Shown: piece by piece, positions 5,779 through 14,193 of the stretch
Layout of the letters: every line of letters begins with the position of its first letter
Position numbering within the stretch: position 1 is the first letter of the stretch
From: a virus
Reading direction: 5' to 3' (one strand)
DNA: 25,308 nucleotides
Virus record (IMG/VR): IMGVR_UViG_3300025671_000474
Span: 1 to 25,308 of that record
Notes under the pieces: generated by a model
The model's database searches: none
Seen by the model: the letters and a program-made list of their open reading frames with translations, nothing else
Told to the model about the DNA's origin: nothing
Made by a program: the position numbers and the translations under genes

Positions 5779-5873
5779 CAGGCGCACCTATTTACAGGAC
5801 TGCTCTGCAGTGCTACTATTTACGGGCGGCACCGGCCCTGAACGTGGTGCGCATCCAACAACATCACATCGCC

Positions 5874-6296
5874 ATGACGATCAAACTACCTTCTATCCTC
5901 AAGCTCGCTGACACAGCAGCATCAGCCTGGTCCGAATGCGACGTGGCTTTAGTTCAAGTGAACGAAGCTTTCGGGACTCCCTTCGAAGCTGCCCGAGACA
6001 ATCTGCTAGCTGACGTTCAGCAAGCGGAAAGCGAGGGTTTCGATCTCGGTCTCTTCAGCGGAGCCGAAAGTAAGTTCAAGTTCCCTCAGTACAAAGCGAA
6101 CATCATTGTGCGGGTAAGCAGAAAGCCCACGCCGCACTCGAAACTTGAGAAACTAGCCGCCAAGGTTGAAGACCTTGAGCAACAACTCAAGCTGGCAAAG
6201 CTTAAGTTGAAGCAGCAGGCTGAACTGCTGGTTCAGTCAGGCGAATGTGACCAAGTCACAGACAAAATTTCTCTCGCATTTACCCGACTCAAATGA
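5874..6296 (+). CDS. hypothetical protein with C-terminal coiled coil
   Basis: A 140-residue protein. The N-terminal two thirds are soluble and mixed; residues from about 88 to 120 are a heptad-rich coiled coil (KLEKLAAKVEDLEQQLKLAK). Function is unknown. ATG 5874 was chosen (leader CAACAACATCACATCGCC); GTG 5844 is an alternative adding 10 residues. Its stop overlaps the ATG of the next gene (ATGA), so it is probably the first gene of the coupled operon running to 10823. Confidence 0.7.
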   Translation: MTIKLPSILKLADTAASAWSECDVALVQVNEAFGTPFEAARDNLLADVQQAESEGFDLGLFSGAESKFKFPQYKANIIVRVSRKPTPHSKLEKLAAKVEDLEQQLKLAKLKLKQQAELLVQSGECDQVTDKISLAFTRLK

Positions 6297-6442
6297 CTGA
6301 CCGTGCAGCTAACGCAGGCGCCGCGCTTATCGCTTCGATTGGCATGGCGTTTGCTGCCCTGGGTCTCATAGGAGCACATCCTTCTATGACAGCCCACCAT
6401 CAACATCCCACTAGCGAAACATCAATCGAGTGCAAACAATGA
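6293..6442 (+). CDS. 49-residue single-span membrane protein
   Basis: It begins MTDRAANAGAALIASIGMAF and continues with one hydrophobic segment (about residues 8-27), then a His-rich polar tail (AHHQHPTSETS). ATGA overlaps at both ends (6293-6296 with the gene before, 6439-6442 with the gene after) argue strongly that it is translated. Function is unknown; it might anchor the operon products to a membrane, but that is inference from position only. Confidence 0.65.
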   Translation: MTDRAANAGAALIASIGMAFAALGLIGAHPSMTAHHQHPTSETSIECKQ

Positions 6443-7635
6443 ATCATTACTTTCTCTCGTGTTCAATCTCCGGCACAGTGCGTCAAAGCGTGCAAATCGC
6501 TTTCGATGATCTAAAGCTTCCGGATCAAACTATCCGCACGCTTAAAGAGAAGAACACGGTCTCTATCCGCCCGTCGCTTTCTAACGCATTGAAGGGCAAA
6601 CTTGACTCGCTTCGTTCTCTACAACGTGAACTGTACGACGAATGCACAATTCACTTCGGCGACGCACACTTCGTAACGGAAAACTACTTCTACAAAGCAC
6701 ACGAATACATCAAAGATATCAAGTATGCGACAGAGGTAGCTAACAACGAACTCCGTGAACTTTGGGATCAAGAGTACGCAGCGTGGCAAGAAACAGCAGA
6801 GAACATTCTTCGACCGCTGTTTGATGATGAGCAGGAATACGATCTTGCTTTCCAGGCATACATGAAAGTATTTCCTACAAAAGCTGCGTACCACGCCCCG
6901 ATTCGTGTTTCGGTTGTAGGCCCCCTCCCTGTTGTTCTTGAGGTTGCCGATGAGCCTGTCCAGGGCGACATTCAATCACTCCTCGCCTATGAGAACAACA
7001 TCAACACTGCGCAAGTTCTTGAAGCTGCTAAAGCTTCAGCTGCTGATCGAGCACTCACGATGGGCGCCGAACTGCTAGACGATCTTGATGCTCGCAACAT
7101 CACAAAGATCGGTAAGCAACAAACAGGTTCCGATAAGAAGCGTGGTTCGTGGGAGATTACAGCAAACAAACTAAAGCTCATCAGCGACTCCGTTCCTGGT
7201 TTTGAGGAGTTGGCGGTGCTATCCACGCGGCTTTTGCAGTGCGGCAAACTGCTGACTTCGCCCGACAAGTCCACCTACAGGCAGGCGCAGCAAGAGTTCC
7301 AGGTGATTCAATCCTCAGTTCGCTCTGAGTTGGAATCCATCTGCAACAATCGAGATCAATCGAAGGGTCTCGAAAAGCTCAAGCAATCCCTTGCACTCTC
7401 TTCTAAGTACAAAACCCTATGTGAACGCATTAAATCAACCGAGAACGTCTCTCATCTGAACCTGCTAGTAGCAGAAGCAAACACTGAGATTGATGTTTAC
7501 GAGCAACGCTCCAAGCACCTTCGCAAACTGATCGAACGCCGCAAAGAACTGATCTCCGCGTCGGCAGACAATCTCGATGGGTTGATTGCTGACGTTAAAG
7601 ACAACCCAAACACTGAAATTGCAGTTGACTTCTGA
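6439..7635 (+). CDS. RavA/ViaA-associated protein, possibly DUF3150-like
   Basis: A 398-residue mostly helical protein, upstream of the MoxR ATPase and VWA genes. The segment LDSLRSLQRELYDECTIHFG, followed by FVTENYF and a FP...APIRVSV stretch, resembles from memory DUF3150-type proteins that accompany MoxR-VWA pairs; this is a weak match. The C-terminal half is coiled coil (about 290-385). ATG 6439 lies in an ATGA overlap; GTG 6430 would add three residues. It is a candidate substrate or adaptor of the ATPase. Confidence 0.75.
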   Translation: MNHYFLSCSISGTVRQSVQIAFDDLKLPDQTIRTLKEKNTVSIRPSLSNALKGKLDSLRSLQRELYDECTIHFGDAHFVTENYFYKAHEYIKDIKYATEVANNELRELWDQEYAAWQETAENILRPLFDDEQEYDLAFQAYMKVFPTKAAYHAPIRVSVVGPLPVVLEVADEPVQGDIQSLLAYENNINTAQVLEAAKASAADRALTMGAELLDDLDARNITKIGKQQTGSDKKRGSWEITANKLKLISDSVPGFEELAVLSTRLLQCGKLLTSPDKSTYRQAQQEFQVIQSSVRSELESICNNRDQSKGLEKLKQSLALSSKYKTLCERIKSTENVSHLNLLVAEANTEIDVYEQRSKHLRKLIERRKELISASADNLDGLIADVKDNPNTEIAVDF

Positions 7636-7838
7636 TGTACCGAACTCTCTACGTATTTCAAACTGACAAAGGTTACTTAACTGAAGACCGCACAACTACG
7701 ACCGATCCCTTCGAAGCGATCACTTTTGTGGATTTCGATTCAGCGTGTAAACGTCTAGCTGCTGCTAGCGGTGTATACGCCGGCGAGGTAAACATCAAAC
7801 CCGTTCAAGCTCAATTCCCTAAGCCTCTAAACAAATGA
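7635..7838 (+). CDS. hypothetical 67-residue protein of the MoxR-VWA operon
   Basis: A small soluble protein beginning MYRTLYVFQTDKGYLTEDRT, with a predicted strand-strand-helix start and a proline-containing basic tail. It overlaps the previous stop by one base (TGATG) and the next ATG by four (ATGA), so it is translated as part of the coupled set. Its function is unknown and I recognise no family. Confidence 0.7.
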   Translation: MYRTLYVFQTDKGYLTEDRTTTTDPFEAITFVDFDSACKRLAAASGVYAGEVNIKPVQAQFPKPLNK

Positions 7839-9022
7839 ACACCAAACTCTTCACTCAGCTTCAAAACTTTCGTAGCGCTCTTAACTCCGCCACGCTCGAA
7901 CGAACAGACGTTATTGATGGTCTGCTCAGCTGTCTAATCTCTAGGCAAAACGCATTTCTGCTCGGTGCCCCTGGCACCGGCAAATCCGATCTCGTTCGCA
8001 ACATTTGCAAAGGTATTACAGGAGTCAACTACTTCGGTTACTTGCTGACTCCTACTACCGACCCTTCGGAAGTATTCGGACCTGTCGCAGTAACAAAACT
8101 GCTGAAGGATGAATACGAACGTGATACCGATGGTTACCTCCCCTCGGCACACGTCGGCTTCCTGGACGAGCTGTTCCGTGGCAGCTCAGCCATCCTCAAC
8201 TCTTTACTGACCCTCCTAAACGAGAGGACTTTCAACAACGGCAAATCAACTATCATCACTCCTCTGCAGAGCATCGTCGCTGCAACCAACAGCTGGCCCG
8301 AGGAGGAGTCACTGCAAGCTTTCAGCGATCGTTTTCTATTCCGTCCGACGGTCCACGCACTCAAGAAGCCCGCTTCGAAGCGGATTCTGGATCAATGGGC
8401 ATTAGGCATCGAGCAGCGTCCTGCCGTCGGCGAGCACCTTTCGCTCGAACAACTAAGCGAGCTTCAGGCCGAAGTAGATAAGGTCAAGATCTCCGATGAG
8501 TTTTTAGACAAGTTCACTTCTGTGTGGGAGCTCCTGGCTCAGCGAGGCATCCTGATCAGCGATCGACGTCGCGTTCAGATCCTTAAGTTCCTGCGGGCCT
8601 GGGCTCTGGTTCAGGGCGACGACACAGTGCATCCTGAGCACATGCACAACAGCATCGTACACATTGTGTATAACTCCCCTGACGATCAGGATGTTATACG
8701 CGAAGTGCTTGATCAAGAGATTCCCACGGCGGCTCGTTTGTTCGGCGACGCCAAGCGAGCAGCCTCAGGCGTCATGGCTGAGTTTCAGAGCACTGTGCAT
8801 CGCAGCCGTGGGCAGAACCTTGAGGGACTAAACGAATACGTAGTAATGCTGCGTAAATACCATAAGGACGTAGGCACCATCAAATCAAAAGTCGATGAGC
8901 TCTTGACCAGTGATCGCGTTAAGATCGGTGCATCTGATCGTATGAACGGCGTAAAGCTCACACAACAACTTCAGAACAACCTAGACACCATCGCCCGCGA
9001 AATCTCAGAGGTAGCTCAATGA
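7835..9022 (+). CDS. MoxR/RavA-like AAA+ ATPase
   Basis: A 395-residue ATPase. Walker A is GAPGTGKS (44-51), Walker B is VGFLDE (107-112), sensor 1 is in VAATN (148-152) and DRFLFR (165-170) follows. The FLDELFRGSSAILNSLLT block (109-126) is very close to the RavA type of MoxR enzymes, which work as hexamers with a VWA partner in remodelling other proteins. The C-terminal part has a helical lid and an extra helical tail. It overlaps its neighbours by ATGA on both sides, including the VWA gene that follows. The target is unknown. Confidence 0.92.
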   Translation: MNTKLFTQLQNFRSALNSATLERTDVIDGLLSCLISRQNAFLLGAPGTGKSDLVRNICKGITGVNYFGYLLTPTTDPSEVFGPVAVTKLLKDEYERDTDGYLPSAHVGFLDELFRGSSAILNSLLTLLNERTFNNGKSTIITPLQSIVAATNSWPEEESLQAFSDRFLFRPTVHALKKPASKRILDQWALGIEQRPAVGEHLSLEQLSELQAEVDKVKISDEFLDKFTSVWELLAQRGILISDRRRVQILKFLRAWALVQGDDTVHPEHMHNSIVHIVYNSPDDQDVIREVLDQEIPTAARLFGDAKRAASGVMAEFQSTVHRSRGQNLEGLNEYVVMLRKYHKDVGTIKSKVDELLTSDRVKIGASDRMNGVKLTQQLQNNLDTIAREISEVAQ

Positions 9023-10566
9023 CACAGACACGCCGCGAGTTCCTTCGCCTCATCGAGAACGAACCACTAACTCTGGGCTGCAGCGCTCTCGCCGACTTCC
9101 TCTGGGAAGATTTTGTGCGGGACCAGCGCCCCAGTGTTAATTATTTGATCAACACTTACAAAATTACGCAGCTGAGCCGATTTGGAAAAGAAATTTTCGA
9201 GCGGCTGTACAACGAAGACAACGTTAAGTGGCTGATAAGCGAGCAGGATGTTGAGGACTACTTCAGAGCAGTCTGTAACGGCTTGCCGCCTAAAATGCCA
9301 GAGGGGTACAAACCCGAGAACGGTGTGTGGTGGGCGATCATGCAGGAGCTCACTAACGCGGCGGGCTGGCCCTATCTGCTGAACCGGTGCGTCGGGGATC
9401 AATTCGCATCCGGCAATAATGCTGTGATGCTGCTTAACGAGCTGGCCGAGGAGATCGAACAAGCAATCGCCGAGGGCACGTTCGACGTAGAGCTGCTGAC
9501 GCAGGCGGGAGAAAAGCTGCAGGAACTGCGCGACAAATTCCGACAGGCCGTGAAGGAAGGACAGACCGACAAGGCTGCGAGCTTCCGTCAGCAGGCGAAG
9601 GAGATGATTAACCAGATCAACGACGCTGTACAACAGACAGCTGAACAGATCGGTGCTCAGACCGGTAATGCAGTGGATCGGGTTAACAAGGCCCACGACA
9701 AGCTTCAGGAGCAGATAGGCAACCTGTTCGGGGACACAGCAGGCACGGGCACGTCGACAGGAACTCTGGCCGAGAAGAAAGCCCTAGCCAAGCGCCTTTC
9801 GAGGAACCAGACCCTGCGCAAGGTGGCTGAGCGCTTAGGCACACTGCGGCGGGTATGGGCGGAACGCAAACGGGCTCGTAGGGCAAAGAGCAATTACGAG
9901 AACATCGTCGGCGCCAAGTTTGATAACAATGTCGTGCAGGCGTTCCCTAGCGAAATTGCCTTAGCGGCTACGCCGCAGGGCCGCGCATTATTTGCTCTCA
10001 AATACTCAGAACGTACACTCCTTACTAAAGACTACACTGCAGACCGTAAAGACCTTGGTAAAGGTCCAATCGTGATGTACGTGGATGTATCCGGTTCCAT
10101 GACAGGTGCTAACGAGATTTGGTCTAAGGCCATCACGTTCGTCATTGCGGAGGAAGCACTCAAACAGAACCGAACAGTGCAGATCAACCTGTTTGATACG
10201 CACATTCAAAACTCCGTCACGATCGCTCCTAACAAAAGCGATACTGGAAAGCTGCTGGACTTCGTGGGCGACTGGTTCTTGCAAGGAGGTACCAGTTTCA
10301 ATAGCGTGATCGGCCACGCTCTCTCGAACGAGGAGCTAACTAAGAACAGTGACGTGCTGATGATCACGGACGGGGAGTCTTCGGTAAACGACGCGTTCGT
10401 AAAGCGCATCAATTCTTTTAAAGATGACACAGGTACACAGTGGACCACATTCTGCATCGCTCGCTACCTGCCGCCCATCGTTGCTACATTCAGTGACGAA
10501 AGCTACCTCGTAGACACATCCGATGACAATAATGTCGTCGATGTAATTCAGAAAGCGATCCGATGA
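9019..10566 (+). CDS. VWA-domain protein, ViaA/CoxE-like partner of the MoxR ATPase
   Basis: A 515-residue protein. The N-terminal half is helical with a long charged coiled-coil region (about 155-240) and a basic stretch (about 250-300). The C-terminal VWA domain has a complete metal site: DVSGSM (356-361), T425 in GGTSF and D451 in ITDGE. The spacing and the words around DVSGSM match ViaA-type proteins, which bind RavA-type ATPases. The gene starts within the stop of the ATPase gene (ATGA), which supports a complex. It acts in the cytoplasm by lack of signal or membrane segments. Confidence 0.9.
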   Translation: MTQTRREFLRLIENEPLTLGCSALADFLWEDFVRDQRPSVNYLINTYKITQLSRFGKEIFERLYNEDNVKWLISEQDVEDYFRAVCNGLPPKMPEGYKPENGVWWAIMQELTNAAGWPYLLNRCVGDQFASGNNAVMLLNELAEEIEQAIAEGTFDVELLTQAGEKLQELRDKFRQAVKEGQTDKAASFRQQAKEMINQINDAVQQTAEQIGAQTGNAVDRVNKAHDKLQEQIGNLFGDTAGTGTSTGTLAEKKALAKRLSRNQTLRKVAERLGTLRRVWAERKRARRAKSNYENIVGAKFDNNVVQAFPSEIALAATPQGRALFALKYSERTLLTKDYTADRKDLGKGPIVMYVDVSGSMTGANEIWSKAITFVIAEEALKQNRTVQINLFDTHIQNSVTIAPNKSDTGKLLDFVGDWFLQGGTSFNSVIGHALSNEELTKNSDVLMITDGESSVNDAFVKRINSFKDDTGTQWTTFCIARYLPPIVATFSDESYLVDTSDDNNVVDVIQKAIR

Positions 10567-10823
10567 CCGAAGATGCCGGCCAGATCTTTAAAGGTCTGAT
10601 CAATGAGTACAAGGGTAAAGCAGAGCGCTCTGACCAGCAGCAGGCGGGTATGCCAATACCTCCCGGTCTGGGAGCCTTCTGGCTTGACTCTGAGACAGGC
10701 ATCCTTTACATCGCATCAGTAGGTGACGATGGTGAAGCTTTATGGCGACGTATGGAGGATGTAATGGGTCCTAAACCTCTGAAACCTCTAAGTGCAGACG
10801 ATCCCGATCAGTTTTGGATTTGA
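10563..10823 (+). CDS. hypothetical protein ending the MoxR-VWA operon
   Basis: An 86-residue acidic protein, MTEDAGQIFKGLINEYKGKA at the start, then a strand-rich GAFWLDSETGILYIASVGDD. Its function is unknown. The ATG is inside the stop region of the VWA gene (ATGA), so it is coupled. A hairpin at 10827-10841 right after its stop may end the unit. Confidence 0.75.
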   Translation: MTEDAGQIFKGLINEYKGKAERSDQQQAGMPIPPGLGAFWLDSETGILYIASVGDDGEALWRRMEDVMGPKPLKPLSADDPDQFWI

Positions 10824-10826
10824 CTC

Positions 10827-10841
10827 AAGGGTTGCACCCTT
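10827..10841 (+). other. AAGGGT-TGC-ACCCTT hairpin
   Basis: A perfect six-base inverted repeat four bases after the stop of the operon ending at 10823. It lacks a T-tract, so it is at best a weak terminator or an RNA-stability element. Confidence 0.45.
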
Positions 10842-10885
10842 AGTGAAAAGCTACTATGGTCTTCTTGTCAAAACCCTTGGCATCC

Positions 10886-11632
10886 ATGTTCACATACACA
10901 CTGAAAGGGAACGCTCTCACCAAAGACGAAGCTGCTGCCCTCGTAGAGGCTTCCTCAACCACGCCGGTTGAGATCGAACTTTCTTCGGTCTTAAATCTCC
11001 GCAAGGTGGACAGCGCAAAGCTGTTCAAAATGTCTGTAGAGAAGAAACTGCCCGAACTGGCAAGCTTGGCGTGGAAAATCTCGGTAAACGACGCACCGAA
11101 AGCCGCGAAGATCACCAAGTCTGGGGTTGAAGTAGTCAGCCTCAGGAAGTCTACGGACAAGCTGCTGGAGGACCTCCACAAAACGAATGCCCTGTGGGGC
11201 GCTGGGGCTGCCATGATCCTGTCCAGCTGCAGTAATGAGCAGTGGTGGACCCTGCGGCAAGTCGCAACCTACTGGGTCAACAATCTCGATAGCAGCCCTC
11301 GGTCAGTGCTCTACCAAGGCTTCGAGATCATGAACGGGACTTGGGAACCGAAGGAACTTCGTGCGGGTGTTGATCGCCGCGAAACTTTCCACGTCTCACC
11401 TGTTTATATCTGTCTGCGTGATGCGCTGCATTGGCTGATGGATAACGGTCTCGTCGATCGCACGAAGAACGTTTCCAAGGGAAGCAGCAACCCCAACGCG
11501 AGTGTCAGCGTTCAATCAATGTCCCGCGTGTATTACGCGATCAAGCTGACTGAGCGGGGACGGCAACTCGTGGAGATGTGGGGCGACATCAACACCTTTG
11601 TCGAAAAGGCGTTCGAGTCCCGTTTGCGCTAA
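10886..11632 (+). CDS. hypothetical protein with winged-helix-like C-terminal half
   Basis: A protein of 248 residues from ATG 10886, or 258 from ATG 10856. The first half (MFTYTLKGNALTKDEAAALV...) is unassigned. The second half has a layout like a winged helix: WWTLRQVATYWVNN, LRDALHWLMDNGLVDRTKN, then AIKLTERGRQLVEMW as the wing and last helix. That suggests DNA binding or transcription control, by inference only. It is followed by a terminator at 11662-11685 and then the polymerase gene. Confidence 0.7.
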   Translation: MFTYTLKGNALTKDEAAALVEASSTTPVEIELSSVLNLRKVDSAKLFKMSVEKKLPELASLAWKISVNDAPKAAKITKSGVEVVSLRKSTDKLLEDLHKTNALWGAGAAMILSSCSNEQWWTLRQVATYWVNNLDSSPRSVLYQGFEIMNGTWEPKELRAGVDRRETFHVSPVYICLRDALHWLMDNGLVDRTKNVSKGSSNPNASVSVQSMSRVYYAIKLTERGRQLVEMWGDINTFVEKAFESRLR

Positions 11633-11661
11633 TCCCTAGTACACTACCCAAACGCTTTGTC

Positions 11662-11685
11662 AGCCCTGCGCAAGCGGGGCTTTTT
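11662..11685 (+). terminator. rho-independent terminator just before the polymerase start
   Basis: AGCCCTGC (11662-11669) pairs with GCGGGGCT (11674-11681, one T-G) around a GCAA loop and is followed by TTTT. The ATG of the polymerase is at 11689, three bases after the T-tract, so the hairpin may also belong to the leader of the polymerase mRNA. Confidence 0.85.
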
Positions 11686-11688
11686 ACT

Positions 11689-13587
11689 ATGAAAATTAAA
11701 GTGATCACAGAAACTGAAAAGCAAGAGCAAGCAATTCGGGAATTAAACGAGATATCCAAAATCTGTTTGGATACTGAGACCACGGGGCTCCAAGCAACTC
11801 TGGCTAAATGCCGTCTGCTGCAGCTATGCGATGCTTCGCCAGACGTTGACGACCGAACGGTTTACGTTTTTGATCTGTTCAAAGTTAAGCCCGACAAAAA
11901 ACTTAAAGACCTTATAGAAAGTCGCGATCTCTTGGTTATACACAACGCGAACTTTGACTTGCAATTTCTTTATCAACTCGGTATCGATTACAAAGGTAAA
12001 GTCTTCGACACCTACCTGGCAGAAAGAGTACTTAGGGCGGGTTTCAAAGAAAAGAGGATTTCTCCGCAAGCGAACAAGCCCTATTTCGCAGACGTTTCTT
12101 GCTCACTCAAAGCAGTAGTAGAAAGACGGTTAGAGCTGCAGATAGATAAAGAACAGCAGGTATCTGATTGGGGCGCCGTTGATTTAGATCTAGAGCAAAT
12201 CGAGTACGCAGCGAAGGATGTCGACCTGCTTCCAAGAATTGCCGCCCTTCAAATAGAGGAACTTAAGCAAGAAGACTTGATGGGGATCTACAGCCTCGAA
12301 TCCAAGGTAATCAGACCTGTAGCTCGAATGTGCTACGAAGGTTTCGCTGTAGACGTAGAGAAACTTAAAAAGTTAGAAGTAGAAATTCAGAATGAATTAG
12401 ACGAAGTAACTAAGAATTTTGTGGAAAATTTGGATTCTCGTCTGCCGGAAGAGCTTAAGCTGCCTCGCTGTGTGGACGGTTCGCTTTCTATCGGTAAGAA
12501 ACCTAAAAAAGAATTTAATCCATCTAGCACTACACAAGTCTGTAACGCATTTACAGCGTGCGGCATCGATCTTCCTGAAGACGATAAAACGAAGAAGAAA
12601 ACATTAAGTCAGATCGCTCTCTCCGAGTTCAACAGTGATGATCCCACGCTGGCTTTGTACAGACAGCGAGTAAAAATCGAAACTAAATTAGAACACATTA
12701 CGAAGCTAATAAGCAATATAAATCCGGTAACCAATCGTATTCACAGCTTCTACAACCAATTCGGCGCGAACAGCGGTCGTTTCACTTGTACCGGGGCAAA
12801 ACAAAGAACCAAAAAAGCTGCGAAAACAACTTATGCGGTAAACCTACAGCAAGTTCCCAGATCCAAAAATTTCAGGGAATGCTTTGTTGCAGGCCCAGGC
12901 CGCAGGCTTGTTATCTGCGACTACTCACAAATGGAGCTGAGACTATTAGCGGAGCTGGCCGATATACCAGAAATGCAACAAGCTTACAACAAGGACATAG
13001 ATTTGCACACATTAACAGCAAGTCTTATGAACGATTGCCGCATCGAAGACGTCAGTAAACAACAAAGACAAATGGCTAAAGGGGCTAACTTCGGAATGAT
13101 CTATGGAATTGGATACGCAAGATTTAAAACTTATGCTGCCGCTTCTTTCGGGTTGATGCTTAGCCTTTCCGAAAGTAAAGTTACACACGCCAAGTTTCAT
13201 TCGTCATATCCACGGTTGCGTCAATGGCACAGAGAAAGGGGCGCACTAGTTCAGGACGGTTGGTGCTTCACCCGAACTGCTTTAGGTAGACGACGTCTAC
13301 TTAGCTACGACGACGCAAAGATGACCATCGCGGCGAACACTCTTATCCAAGGAACAGGTGCAGACATCTTGAAAGTGGCTTTGGGGGAACTAAATGAATA
13401 TGTGGACGACAAGGTTAAGTTAGTAGCGGTAGTACACGATGAAATCGTTCTGGAAGTTAAAGAAGATTTAGCAGCGGAGTGGCAGTCAAAGCTGTCCGAG
13501 ATGATGGTCAGAGCCGGCGATAGCGTCTTCAAAAAAACGATGCTCGTAGCGGAAGCAGGAATCGGAGACGACTGGTCTGCCAAATAG
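11689..13587 (+). CDS. polA: family A DNA polymerase with 3'-5' exonuclease
   Basis: A 632-residue replicative DNA polymerase. The N-terminal proofreading domain has DTE (D28, E30), NANFDLQF and YAAKDVD. The polymerase domain has motif A DYSQMELR (D411), motif B RQMAKGANFGMIYG and motif C HDE (583-585). There is no 5' nuclease domain, as in T7-type phage polymerases. ATG 11689 is used because the longer frame from 11578 overlaps the previous gene and the terminator; that terminator sits only three bases upstream. All catalytic residues are present, so it should be active. Confidence 0.97.
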   Translation: MKIKVITETEKQEQAIRELNEISKICLDTETTGLQATLAKCRLLQLCDASPDVDDRTVYVFDLFKVKPDKKLKDLIESRDLLVIHNANFDLQFLYQLGIDYKGKVFDTYLAERVLRAGFKEKRISPQANKPYFADVSCSLKAVVERRLELQIDKEQQVSDWGAVDLDLEQIEYAAKDVDLLPRIAALQIEELKQEDLMGIYSLESKVIRPVARMCYEGFAVDVEKLKKLEVEIQNELDEVTKNFVENLDSRLPEELKLPRCVDGSLSIGKKPKKEFNPSSTTQVCNAFTACGIDLPEDDKTKKKTLSQIALSEFNSDDPTLALYRQRVKIETKLEHITKLISNINPVTNRIHSFYNQFGANSGRFTCTGAKQRTKKAAKTTYAVNLQQVPRSKNFRECFVAGPGRRLVICDYSQMELRLLAELADIPEMQQAYNKDIDLHTLTASLMNDCRIEDVSKQQRQMAKGANFGMIYGIGYARFKTYAAASFGLMLSLSESKVTHAKFHSSYPRLRQWHRERGALVQDGWCFTRTALGRRRLLSYDDAKMTIAANTLIQGTGADILKVALGELNEYVDDKVKLVAVVHDEIVLEVKEDLAAEWQSKLSEMMVRAGDSVFKKTMLVAEAGIGDDWSAK

Positions 13588-13606
13588 CAACTAAGTCAGT
13601 ATGTTT

Positions 13607-13625
13607 GTGGTACATTAATAACCAC
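13607..13625 (+). promoter_or_regulatory. inverted repeat GTGGT-N9-ACCAC upstream of 13646
   Basis: GTGGT (13607-13611) and ACCAC (13621-13625) flank an AT-rich ACATTAATA. It lies in the 58-base gap between the polymerase and the next gene. It could be an operator or part of a promoter (ATTAATA); there is no T-tract. The evidence is symmetry and position. Confidence 0.35.
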
Positions 13626-13645
13626 TTATGTAAGTACACATTCAC

Positions 13646-14158
13646 ATGGAGCGCATCTTGAGCATCCCTAAAACCATCGAAAAAGAAGTGTTTACCCTCA
13701 AAACCGACGGTAAATATTACGGAATAGTTCAAGGGGCGGATGAATTTTTTGTTTGCCCCGAAGAATTCGATTCTCCTCTTCGCGCTGCTAACCACGCTCG
13801 TTCTGTAGCCAGGCAACTAAGAAAAGAAAACAAACTCGGTAGCACAGCACACATCTTAAAAAAAGTAAAAGCGCCGGTAATTCGTTCTAAAGTACTTAAG
13901 AAAAAGGAATTATTTACCGAGGCTGAGGTGGCCAAAAAGACGCATCTGCGTTTTAGAGAAGTTTGGGTCCTCCTCAACCCCGAGGGTTGTTTTGTGATGG
14001 AAGCTATCAAAAATAAAACACTCGTTCGCTATAGCGCTAAAAAGGAACAAGCTATGGTGTTTAGTTCTTACGAAGATGCTTTGTATACCGCTAATACGTT
14101 AGATATGGTCGTCCGTAAAGGCCATAAGCTGCGTCGCTACTTCGAAAAACACGGTTAG
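13646..14158 (+). CDS. hypothetical basic protein, possibly two repeats of one fold
   Basis: A 170-residue lysine-rich protein of unknown function. Two similar halves can be seen: FTLKTDGKYYGIVQ...FFVCPEEF...AANHARSVARQLRK, and VWVLLNPEGCFVMEA...AMVFSSYEDALYTANTLDMVV. Each is strands followed by a helix, so an internal duplication is possible. It may bind nucleic acid given its charge and its place after the polymerase. The stop is inside a small hairpin (14153-14169). Confidence 0.75.
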   Translation: MERILSIPKTIEKEVFTLKTDGKYYGIVQGADEFFVCPEEFDSPLRAANHARSVARQLRKENKLGSTAHILKKVKAPVIRSKVLKKKELFTEAEVAKKTHLRFREVWVLLNPEGCFVMEAIKNKTLVRYSAKKEQAMVFSSYEDALYTANTLDMVVRKGHKLRRYFEKHG

Positions 14159-14193
14159 TTTTGCTAACCTAGAAATAAGATTAGGCTTCTGGC

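Noticed and set aside
9067-9696. 209-codon open frame on the minus strand
   Set aside because: It is antisense to the VWA gene, whose plus-strand frame has clear motifs and ATGA coupling. The minus translation has no recognisable domain.
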